Source: Micromonospora sp. WMMD1155
GTDB taxonomy: Bacteria; Actinomycetota; Actinomycetes; Mycobacteriales; Micromonosporaceae
Direction of reading: 5' to 3'
Assembly (NCBI RefSeq): GCF_029581275.1
Contig: NZ_CP120742.1
Coordinates: 6,076,501 to 6,140,500, forward strand
DNA: 64,000 bases
The stretch's first letter is position 1, and the number at the start of each line of letters is the position of its first letter. Position numbers and translations under genes: made by a program. Shown here piece by piece: positions 9,263-17,013 of this stretch. Below the pieces are notes generated by a model. That model was not told the origin of the DNA and searched no databases. It was given only the letters and a program-made list of their open reading frames with translations.

Positions 9263-10432
9263 GTGGCACCGACAGCAGCATTCCCGTTCATCGAGGTCCG
9301 GATCGTGCCACCACCGGCCCCGCTGGCGCAGCGCTCCCCGGGCGTCATCGCCGTGGTGGGCAAGGCGCCGTCCACTGCCGACGGCGGCTCGGCGCCGGCG
9401 AACACGCCGGTCCGGATCGAGACCCTCGACGACGCGGTCACCAACTTCGCCCGGCGGCAGGCCGGCAACGTCGTCCGCAACGCCCTCTACAACTCGCTGG
9501 AGTTGGCGTTCCTGCAGGACCCGCGCCCGTCCAAGGTGTACGGGGTCAAGGTCGCCGGTGACGACTACGCCGCCGCGCTCGGCGGTCTGGAGGCCGCCGA
9601 CGACGTGACGATGGTGTCGCTGGCCAACGAGTCGAGCGTCGGCAACCCCGCCGGCACGGGCGCGCCCACCGGACTGCACGCCCTGAAGGCGCACGTGGAG
9701 ACGATGTCCGCAGCCGGGCAGCGGCGGATCGGGTTCGCCATGGTCAACCCGGCCACCGACAAGAGCCCCACCTACGTCGCGGACGTCACCGCCACCGCGA
9801 ACCCGCTCAAGAGCAGCACCAGCCGGATGGTGATGATCGCCGCCCGGGGCGCGGACGGCGACGCGGCCACCGCCGCGATGGCCGCCGTGGCCGGGCTGCC
9901 GGTGCACCACAGCATCGTGCTCAAGAAGATCCGCGGGGTCGCCATGCCGGTCGCCGAGCAGTACAGCCCGGCCGAGATCAAGGCCCTCTCCGAGGCCAAC
10001 CTCACGCCGATCATCGATCCGACCCTGATCACCGGGGAAAGCCTGCACTTCGCCGACGGGCGACTGTTCACCTCCGACGCCAGCCTGCTGCACGTCGACC
10101 TGGTGCGCACCCTCGACCAGATCGAGTTCATGCTGCGCGCGGGCCTGATCGGCCTGGTCGGCGACGCGCGGATCACCAAGCCCGGCATGACGCTGCTGAA
10201 GACCCAGGTCGACGGCATCCTCGGCCCCCTCAAGCGGCAGGCGGTGATCGACGACTACACCATCGAGATCCCGGTGCTGGACATCCTCACCATCCCCGAG
10301 GTCGCGCGCACCGCCACCGACACCTCGATCGTCACCGCCGCCCGGGCCGACCGCACCGTCGACCTGGTCGTCACCGTCACCTACGGCCCGGCCGTGAGCC
10401 GCCTGCTGGTCACGCTCGTGGCCAAGTTCTGA
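9263..10432 (+). CDS. CIS-A contractile tail sheath protein
   Basis: This 389-residue sheath subunit would form the outer contractile tube of the particle. The C-terminal part, from about residue 280 (RTLDQIEFMLRAGL), has the conserved myovirus-type sheath C-terminal fold: a helix, a KxxxxGILGPL-like segment, and a final VDLVVTVTYGPAVSRL strand that makes inter-subunit beta augmentation. The N-terminal half (IEVRIVPPPAPLAQRSPGVIAVVGKAP) fits the sheath N-domain. It is clearly different in sequence and loop content from the CIS-B sheath at 56607-57866, so the two loci are not a recent duplication. Confidence 0.88.
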   Translation: MAPTAAFPFIEVRIVPPPAPLAQRSPGVIAVVGKAPSTADGGSAPANTPVRIETLDDAVTNFARRQAGNVVRNALYNSLELAFLQDPRPSKVYGVKVAGDDYAAALGGLEAADDVTMVSLANESSVGNPAGTGAPTGLHALKAHVETMSAAGQRRIGFAMVNPATDKSPTYVADVTATANPLKSSTSRMVMIAARGADGDAATAAMAAVAGLPVHHSIVLKKIRGVAMPVAEQYSPAEIKALSEANLTPIIDPTLITGESLHFADGRLFTSDASLLHVDLVRTLDQIEFMLRAGLIGLVGDARITKPGMTLLKTQVDGILGPLKRQAVIDDYTIEIPVLDILTIPEVARTATDTSIVTAARADRTVDLVVTVTYGPAVSRLLVTLVAKF

Positions 10433-10449
10433 CCCGGAGGAACCAGACC

Positions 10450-10878
10450 ATGGAGTGGAAGACCCGCCTCGCGGTGCAGTACACCAAGGGCACCGAGACG
10501 GTGCTGATCAGCCCCATCGACTCGTTCAGCCCGTCCTTCTCGCTCAACGTCGAGGCGTTGCACTCGTGCGAGGTGACCCATATGGGTGTCATCCACGCGC
10601 CGGTGTCGATGAACTTCACGATGACCGTCAAGGCGATCGGGGACGTCGCCGGCCGGCTCACCAAGCTGGCCCTCGACGGGGAGTTGTTCGACATCGCGCT
10701 GCTGGAGCACACCGGCGACGACTGGGCGTTCTCGTCCTTCGTCCTGCGGGATTGCCTGATCACCAGCGCCACCCCGACCACCGCCACCATCTCCGGCGCT
10801 CCGGCGGCGACCTTCAGCGGCTTCAGCCTGGCCGCCTCGGTCGACCCGAAGACCGGCGACCCGTCCGTCCTGCCGTAA
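10450..10878 (+). CDS. CIS-A inner tube protein
   Basis: This is a 142-residue beta-rich protein directly after the sheath with a clear GGAGG 5-9 nt upstream. Its position, size and strand-rich pattern (SPSFSLNVEAL, PVSMNFTMTVKAIGD) fit a gpFII/Hcp-like ring-forming tail tube subunit stacked inside the sheath. Gene order sheath-tube is the standard order in contractile tails. The sequence itself is not close to the CIS-B tube (56120-56605). Confidence 0.8.
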   Translation: MEWKTRLAVQYTKGTETVLISPIDSFSPSFSLNVEALHSCEVTHMGVIHAPVSMNFTMTVKAIGDVAGRLTKLALDGELFDIALLEHTGDDWAFSSFVLRDCLITSATPTTATISGAPAATFSGFSLAASVDPKTGDPSVLP

Positions 10879-10906
10879 CCCCACCACGATCAACCGGAGG
10901 TAACGA

Positions 10907-11161
10907 ATGACGACCGGTGCCGGCCGTGCCGCCCGGGTCACCCGTACCGGGCTGGCCCTGGTGCACGCGGGCGAGTTGGTGCTGCCGGCGGCCGGTAGCG
11001 AGGCCGAGGCCGAGCAGGTCGCCGAGGACGACCGCGCGGTCATCGCGTACCACTTCCCGGTGGAGATCGAGGTGGTCGCCGCCGGCGGCGCCCTCGACGC
11101 CGACGCGCTCGCCGACCTCGCGCTGGCCCGCCTCGCCGAGCACCTGGACGGGCGGTCCTGA
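10907..11161 (+). CDS. CIS-A small protein (84 aa), unknown
   Basis: This is a short acidic, Ala-rich protein with strand-helix-strand-helix character and no recognised domain. A GGAGG lies upstream of ATG 10907, and the gene ends 2 bp before the next start, so it is a genuine member of the operon. A chaperone or adaptor for the large protein encoded next is possible by analogy with tail-assembly chaperones, but nothing in the sequence proves this. Confidence 0.65.
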   Translation: MTTGAGRAARVTRTGLALVHAGELVLPAAGSEAEAEQVAEDDRAVIAYHFPVEIEVVAAGGALDADALADLALARLAEHLDGRS

Positions 11162-11163
11162 CG

Positions 11164-14100
11164 GTGGCCATCTCGGTGCACGTGCCGGTGCGGATCCGGC
11201 TGGACGCCCGGTCGGTGACCGAGCGGCCGGAGGCCGTGACCGAGGCGCTCGCCGCGGCCATGGCCCGCGCGTTGGAACGCTCCCGCCGCGAGGTGGTCGC
11301 GCCCCGTGGCGGCTACCTGGAGGTACGCGCCGAAGCGCCGGAGTTCGGTTGGACCGGCGCGGGTGTGCAGGCGGTGTCCCCGGACGACCGGCGGGCGTTC
11401 GAGGCCCGGCTGCGCCGGCGCGTCGACGAGGTGGTCACCGCGGCGCGACTGGACCCGGGGCTGCCGCCCGGGGTGGCCGTGCCGTTGAGCGAGCCGGCGG
11501 AGGAGCTGTTCGACCCGCAGCGGATGCGTCACCTCCTCGCGGTCTACCGGGTGCCGTCCTACGACGACGGTGGGGACGCCGCCGAGGTGCCGGTGGACGG
11601 CGACGAGCCGCCCCGGGTGACCTACCAGTGGCTGCTGCGCCCGGCCTCCTACCTGGCAGGTCACTTCGCCGAGCTGGCCCGCGAGGCGGTACGCCAGCAC
11701 GGTGGCCTCCCGTCCGGCACCCCGCAGGGGATCATCGCGCGGGTGAGCGGCTCCGACGGGCGGCCGGTCTGGGCGATCATGGTGACCACGACTCCACTGT
11801 CGGTCCTCACCTTCGAGCGGTTCGGCGAGACGGTGTTCCGGCCCACTCCGCAGCCGCACTTCGAGGTGGAGGAGCGGGTGCCCAGCCCGCAGCCGGGCAC
11901 CGTGCAGCGGCGGCCGGTGGCCGACCGCAGCGCTCTGGTGGCGATGGTGGACGAGGAGTTGAGCGCCGACATCCGGCAACGGTTGCGCGCTGCCCAGCCG
12001 CGCGGCGAGACCACCAGCGTGGACGAGTACCAGGCGCAGATCGAACGGGCCGTCGACGCCGAGGTGACCCGGCGGGTCGACGCGATCCTCGCCTCGGTGG
12101 GCGGTGCGGTGCCGACCTGCCTCGTGGTGGTCAGCATCGGCGGGGTCTCGCTGCTGCTGGTGGGCACCGAGGAGACCGACAGCACGCTGCACTGGACCGG
12201 TACGGCGAACCTGTTGCCGATCAGCGTCGAGCACCGACCGGCCACCCCACCCGATCCGAACGCGCCGCCCGGGGGAAGCATCGGCGACGGCAGCGACGCG
12301 GGCGCGGGCAGTGGATCCGGCCCCGGCAGCGGACCCGGTGGTACGAGCAGCGGGCCGGGTGGCAGCGGGCCGGGTGGACTGGGCACCGGCACCGGACCCG
12401 GCGGGGGTGCCGGTGGCAGCGGGGACGGCACCGGCGGGGCACGTCGGGGCGGGTTCGTCTTCGACCCGAGCACCCCCAGCGCCCCACCCGGCACCGACGG
12501 TCGACGGTTCCCCGCCGTCACCGGCGCACACTCCGAGATGCCGGCCTGCGCCCCCTTCAACGGCGAACCGGAACTGGCCGCGCTCGGCCCGGACGGCGAC
12601 GAACTGCGCCGACTGATGGACGACATCGCGTTCCGGCTCCAGATGGGCGAGCCCTGCCGGTATCCGGCGAACTTCTGCCTCCAGGCCGCCGCCATGCTGC
12701 GCGGTCGGGCCGCGGCGATCAGCCTGCTGGTCGGCTCGGCCGAGCGGGAGGCGTTCGCCCGACCCGTTCCGGAGGGCACCGGACGGCTCGGCCCGCTGGA
12801 CTTCCGGCCGGTCGCCTCGCCCGCCGTGCAGTTCCTGCGCCACCTGGCCGGGGTGGTGCCCCGCCTGGACCGCCTCGCCCACCTCGTGATGGACCGCTAC
12901 AGCCGGCCCGAGCACTTCGCCCGGATCCAGGGCGGCTGGATCGACACGTCCGCGTCCTGGAACCTGCACTTCGTCCAGCCGTTCAGCGCGGCCATGAAGG
13001 GCTCCGTCGGGCAGCTCTTCGTCGTCGGCAGCCAGGCGATGCTGGTGCAACTGCTGCTCAGCTCGCGGACCGGCATCGACGCGCGGATCACCAACTTCGA
13101 CAGGTACGCCCCGATCTTCGAGCGGTTGATCGTCTCCCAGCTCACCGACTACGCCGAGTTGCAGGGGTTGCGGGAGCGGCTGCGCCGCCACGAGGCCGCC
13201 CGGTGGACGCAAGCGCACACCGACCTCGGCGGCGGCACCGTCGCCACGCTGAGCATGGCCAACCCGTCCACCGCCTGGTACGGAGCCGCCCGCGCCGTCT
13301 CCAGCGCCTTCCTCGCCACCGAGGCCGCGCTGAGCAGCCCCGGCGCGGCCGGTGAGATCGTCGAACGCGACGGCGCCACCCGGATCCGCGACTCGCACGC
13401 GGTGCTGTGGACCCTCGCCGAGATCGAACAGGCACTGGTCATCCAGCGCGGCGAGGCCGAGGGCGTCGACCCGCTGGTCAAGCAGATCACCGACCTGCCC
13501 GACGTGCTGGCCCGCTTCGCCGGCAACCGCGCGGCGATCCGCGACGAGCTGTGGCGGGTGCTGCAGGACATGCGGCGCAACAACACCGAGATGCTCGGCC
13601 GTGCCCGCACCGACGCCCGGTTCGCGTTCCGGTCCAGCCGGATCAGCGAACACATCCCGTCGGCGACGATCCCCGGCGGACGGTTCGCGCTGCAGGGCAT
13701 CCACCTGGTCACCCACCAGCAGATCGGCGAGTTCTTCGGCGGCAACCTGTACTACGCCACCGGGGTCGACGACCTGTTCGGCACCGAACTGGGCCGGGAG
13801 GCGCTGAGCGCGTTCGCCACCATGGTGGGGATCATCGCGCTGTCCGTGCTCTGCCCACCGTTGGGCTTCGTGGTCGGGGTGGCCGTCGCCGCCGTCGACG
13901 TGGCGCACGCCCACCAGCGCGAGCGCCTGTACGGCTCCATGCTCGACCCGGAGGTGGTGCTCACCCGCACCGAGGTCGAGGTCGAGCTGTTCGCCGCGTA
14001 CCTCGGGCTGGCGATGTCGTTGATCCCGGAGGTCGGCACCATCGGCGGCGCGGCCGTGCGCGGCGGCCGGGTCGCCCTGCGCTTCGGCGTCCGCGCCGGG

Positions 14101-14385
14101 CTGCGCGCCGCCCGGGGGTACGTGGTGCGCCGCGTCACCCGGCAGATCGTCGAGGCCGCGTCCCGCGACCTGCTCCAGAGCTTCCTCACCGAGATCCTCC
14201 TCAACGAGGTGCTGGAACGGGTCGTGCAGAAGCTGATGGAGCCGATCCTCGCGTACGTGGAACGCGAGGCGATGCTCAGCGGCGCGGTCGGCGGCCCGGA
14301 GGGCGCCCGGTTCATCCTCATGGTGCTCGACTCCCCGCCCGCTGGTGCCGCCGCCGGGCCGCGCGTACCGGTGGTGCGGCCGTGA
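11164..14385 (+). CDS. CIS-A 1,073-aa two-part protein, candidate cargo
   Basis: No family is recognised. Residues ~1-360 form one domain, followed by a ~65-residue Gly/Ser linker (about 362-430) and a ~640-residue second part. That part includes hydrophobic segments at ~880-916 and ~941-985 with the TMVGIIALSVLCPPLGFVVG and IPEVGTIGGAAVRGG pattern seen in pre-toxin regions of large secreted toxins. It has no resemblance to sheath, tube, baseplate or tape-measure proteins. Its place between tube and baseplate genes, and GTGA coupling to the nuclease-like gene downstream, make it a candidate effector or effector carrier. The start is GTG 11164, 2 bp after the previous stop. Confidence 0.7.
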   Translation: MAISVHVPVRIRLDARSVTERPEAVTEALAAAMARALERSRREVVAPRGGYLEVRAEAPEFGWTGAGVQAVSPDDRRAFEARLRRRVDEVVTAARLDPGLPPGVAVPLSEPAEELFDPQRMRHLLAVYRVPSYDDGGDAAEVPVDGDEPPRVTYQWLLRPASYLAGHFAELAREAVRQHGGLPSGTPQGIIARVSGSDGRPVWAIMVTTTPLSVLTFERFGETVFRPTPQPHFEVEERVPSPQPGTVQRRPVADRSALVAMVDEELSADIRQRLRAAQPRGETTSVDEYQAQIERAVDAEVTRRVDAILASVGGAVPTCLVVVSIGGVSLLLVGTEETDSTLHWTGTANLLPISVEHRPATPPDPNAPPGGSIGDGSDAGAGSGSGPGSGPGGTSSGPGGSGPGGLGTGTGPGGGAGGSGDGTGGARRGGFVFDPSTPSAPPGTDGRRFPAVTGAHSEMPACAPFNGEPELAALGPDGDELRRLMDDIAFRLQMGEPCRYPANFCLQAAAMLRGRAAAISLLVGSAEREAFARPVPEGTGRLGPLDFRPVASPAVQFLRHLAGVVPRLDRLAHLVMDRYSRPEHFARIQGGWIDTSASWNLHFVQPFSAAMKGSVGQLFVVGSQAMLVQLLLSSRTGIDARITNFDRYAPIFERLIVSQLTDYAELQGLRERLRRHEAARWTQAHTDLGGGTVATLSMANPSTAWYGAARAVSSAFLATEAALSSPGAAGEIVERDGATRIRDSHAVLWTLAEIEQALVIQRGEAEGVDPLVKQITDLPDVLARFAGNRAAIRDELWRVLQDMRRNNTEMLGRARTDARFAFRSSRISEHIPSATIPGGRFALQGIHLVTHQQIGEFFGGNLYYATGVDDLFGTELGREALSAFATMVGIIALSVLCPPLGFVVGVAVAAVDVAHAHQRERLYGSMLDPEVVLTRTEVEVELFAAYLGLAMSLIPEVGTIGGAAVRGGRVALRFGVRAGLRAARGYVVRRVTRQIVEAASRDLLQSFLTEILLNEVLERVVQKLMEPILAYVEREAMLSGAVGGPEGARFILMVLDSPPAGAAAGPRVPVVRP

Positions 14386-15860
14386 CCGGGCCGCGCCGGT
14401 TCCGCGCCGGCCGGTTCCTCGACGCCGCCGCCGTGCACGCCGCCGCCGACGCGAACCCCCGGCTGCGCCGCTTCATGCGCACCGTCGCGGAGCACAGCGA
14501 GGCCGGTGAGGTGCGCTCGCGGCGGCTGCTGGAACACCTCATCCGCCGCATCGTGGACGACGTCGGTGACCTGCACCTGGGCAACGCGCTCAACCGGTTG
14601 GAACGCATCGCCGTGCTGCGCGACAACATCGCCGCGATCCTCGACCACGTGCTGGAGGGCGGCACCCTGCCCGAGGGAGTGCGGGTGGCCACCCTCGGCG
14701 AGTACTTCGACCAGCTCAGCACCGAGATGCGCGAGCTGAGCCGACCCCGTGACGGCATCGTCGGCGACGCGCCGCTGCGGTTGGCCGACGACTCCGCCGC
14801 GTACGCCGACTCGCTGTTGCGGGAGTTCGACGCCGGCGGCGGCGCGGCCGGCCGGCACGTCGAGCCCGCCGCGATGGTCGGCGACGCGTTCCGGGCCATG
14901 CCGGCGGACCGGCAGGCCGCGCTGCGCCGCGCCGCCGAGCTGGAACCGGCCGCGCTGTGGCGCACGGTGGCCGCCGAGAGCGAGAGCGCCAAGCGGGCCG
15001 CCGTCGCGGACCTGGAGACCCGCCTGGGCGGACGGTTGACCCCCGACGAGCTGGCGCGGCTGCGAACCGCCGTCGACGACCTCGGTCGGGCCCGCTCCCG
15101 CGCCCTGCAGGTGAACGACGCCCGGCTCGCCGAGGCCCTCGCCCGGATCGGGGACGCGGACCTGCGGGCGGTGGTGGCCGGCGGCGACGTCTGGCTCACC
15201 CAGCAACTCGCCCTGCACAACCCGGAGGCCCTGACCACCCTGTGGCGGCGTTTCCGCGACCGGGGTGGCCGCGCCGACGACGGCCCCGGCTTCCGCGCCT
15301 ACCTGCGCCACGACATGGTCACCTACGGCCGGGGTGTCCTCGGCGAGTACAGCGCCGCGTTCTCACTGAGCAGCATCGAGCTGTTCCTCAAGGGCCCGGA
15401 CGCCAACGTCAAGGTCGCCGGCACCGACCTGGTCGGCATCGGGCACGACGGGTGGGTGTGGCTGATCGACGACAAGTCGCACCGGGCCACCAGCGTCACC
15501 GGGGTCAGCGCGCTCACCGACAACCTCGTCGCCAACCTGCGCCGAGACGCCGCCGACTTCCGCGACGCCGTCACCCGACTGCAACGCGACGACCCCGGGT
15601 TCACCCCCGACCCGCGGATCCTCGACGCGATCTCCCGGATGGAGGACGCCGCCGCCGAGATCGACCGGATCAACCGGCGCGGCTCCGCGTCCACCCGACC
15701 CGCGCGGATCAGCGCCGCGCTGGCGGAGCGTCGGCTGCGGCTTCGCGTCACCAGCGCCGCCGGTGAGGTACGCGAGATCACCCAGGCCCTGCGCGACCTC
15801 GGCCTGGCCGTCGAACCCACCGGTACGCCGGTGCCACTGCCACCCGTCGGAGGGCGCTGA
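14382..15860 (+). CDS. CIS-A candidate nuclease effector, PD-(D/E)XK-like
   Basis: The protein has 492 residues. Residues 1-310 are mostly helical; the C-terminal third has an apparent restriction-endonuclease-fold core. This comprises E322 (GEYSAAF helix), D349 in VAGTDLVGIGHDG, and D363-D-K365 in VWLIDDKSH, with 13 residues between D349 and D363, then a helix (NLVANLRRDAADF). This order, E...D...(D/E)xK, is that of Tox-REase-type nucleases. It is coupled to the 1,073-aa gene by a GTGA overlap. No adjacent immunity gene is seen. Nuclease activity and cargo status are inferences from motif and position. Confidence 0.65.
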   Translation: MTGPRRFRAGRFLDAAAVHAAADANPRLRRFMRTVAEHSEAGEVRSRRLLEHLIRRIVDDVGDLHLGNALNRLERIAVLRDNIAAILDHVLEGGTLPEGVRVATLGEYFDQLSTEMRELSRPRDGIVGDAPLRLADDSAAYADSLLREFDAGGGAAGRHVEPAAMVGDAFRAMPADRQAALRRAAELEPAALWRTVAAESESAKRAAVADLETRLGGRLTPDELARLRTAVDDLGRARSRALQVNDARLAEALARIGDADLRAVVAGGDVWLTQQLALHNPEALTTLWRRFRDRGGRADDGPGFRAYLRHDMVTYGRGVLGEYSAAFSLSSIELFLKGPDANVKVAGTDLVGIGHDGWVWLIDDKSHRATSVTGVSALTDNLVANLRRDAADFRDAVTRLQRDDPGFTPDPRILDAISRMEDAAAEIDRINRRGSASTRPARISAALAERRLRLRVTSAAGEVREITQALRDLGLAVEPTGTPVPLPPVGGR

Positions 15861-15862
15861 GC

Positions 15863-16363
15863 ATGGCCATCACCAGCAGCTTCATGCGGTACGGAACGGT
15901 GCCGTCGGCGATCATCAGCGACGGGGTGCTGCCGATCCCCCTGTGGGCGGTCACCGCCATCTCCCTGGCGCAGACGTACCACCTGCCGCCGATCGGCTCC
16001 ACCGCGCACAAGGCCATCGTGGCCACCCACGACGACACCATCACGCTGACCGGCGTGCTCGTCGGCGCGGAACGCTACGCCTGGAAGTTCGCCCTGGAGA
16101 CGATGGCCGAGGCGAGCAAACGCGGAACCGCCCTCGCCGCGTACTCCGGGGGGAAGTTCGGCGGGCTGATCCTGGTCACCTCGATGACCATCCGCACCGA
16201 CATGCAGGTGCAGTCGTTGACCTTCAACGCCTCCGCCGCGCGCCGCGACGTCCTGGACACCACCATCACCCTCGTCCACGTGCCCCGTCCCAGCCTGCTC
16301 GGCAAGCTGCTCGACGTGGCCAGCATCGGAGTCGGCGCGCTCGCCGACGGGTTGGGCAACTGA
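15863..16363 (+). CDS. CIS-A baseplate/tube-initiator-like protein
   Basis: This 166-residue beta-rich protein has a strand pattern (MTIRTDMQVQSLTFNASAARR) like that of phage tail tube-initiator or hub-adaptor proteins. It begins 2 bp after the nuclease-like gene, and its TGA overlaps the next ATG (TGATG). In CIS operons this slot, between tube and spike, usually holds the hub protein that joins tube to spike. Specific family membership could not be assigned. Confidence 0.6.
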   Translation: MAITSSFMRYGTVPSAIISDGVLPIPLWAVTAISLAQTYHLPPIGSTAHKAIVATHDDTITLTGVLVGAERYAWKFALETMAEASKRGTALAAYSGGKFGGLILVTSMTIRTDMQVQSLTFNASAARRDVLDTTITLVHVPRPSLLGKLLDVASIGVGALADGLGN

Positions 16364-17013
16364 TGCCACCGTTCCCGATCGACCGCTACCTGCTGCCGGA
16401 GACACCAGTCGAGGTGCCCGACGGGTTCACCGAGGTACGGCAGAACCTCACCGCCGGCCTCCCGCACCGCGTCGAGCTGGGCGCCGGTGTGCACGCGGTG
16501 CTGATCCTGCCCACCGGGCTGGCCCGGCAATGGCTGGCCACCGACCCGCTCGCCGTGGTGAGCAGCTCCGCCGACGACCTGGCCCCCCGGCCCGCGCCGC
16601 CGACCGCACCCCCGCCCCCGGCGCTGGTCGGCCGGGTGCCGCTGCGCCTCGTCGTCCGCCAGGGCACCCGGATCCTCGGCTCGGTGCCGCTCGCCGCCGG
16701 TCTGCGCCGGGTCTGCCCGGACGCCGGCGCACCCGCCGACCCCACCGGGTCCGCCCCGGTCGCCGTCGAGGTGCTGGTGCTCGCCTGGCTGCTGCACGCC
16801 GGGACGGTACGCGGCTCCGGCGACTACGGCTCGTCCATGGCGCTGGCCTGGCGACGGGCCGACCGCGCGGTGGACCAGTTCGGGCCGCCGCCGATCAACG
16901 AGTTCGTCTGGCGTCGCCGCCCACCCGCGCAGCGCGTCGAGTCCGAGCTGGGCCCGGCCCGCCTGCGCTACCGCTACCTGCTCGACAAGAAGCTGCGGAG
17001 GGTGCTGCGATGA
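16363..17013 (+). CDS. CIS-A hub/LysM-position protein
   Basis: This 216-residue protein starts with PPFPIDRYLLPETPVEVPDG, has a Pro-rich joint near residues 72-88, and ends in a very basic tail (YRYLLDKKLRRVLR). It occupies the position of phage gpX/LysM-type hub adaptors, immediately before the spike gene and coupled to it by ATGA. A canonical LysM motif is not clear, so the call rests on operon order. It also overlaps the preceding stop (TGATG). Confidence 0.6.
   Translation: MPPFPIDRYLLPETPVEVPDGFTEVRQNLTAGLPHRVELGAGVHAVLILPTGLARQWLATDPLAVVSSSADDLAPRPAPPTAPPPPALVGRVPLRLVVRQGTRILGSVPLAAGLRRVCPDAGAPADPTGSAPVAVEVLVLAWLLHAGTVRGSGDYGSSMALAWRRADRAVDQFGPPPINEFVWRRRPPAQRVESELGPARLRYRYLLDKKLRRVLR

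Noticed and set aside
10381..13914. 1,177-codon open frame on the minus strand across CIS-A
   Set aside because: It is antisense to tube and large CIS-A genes, rich in Arg/Gly/His without domains, and arises from high GC3 in the real plus-strand genes.
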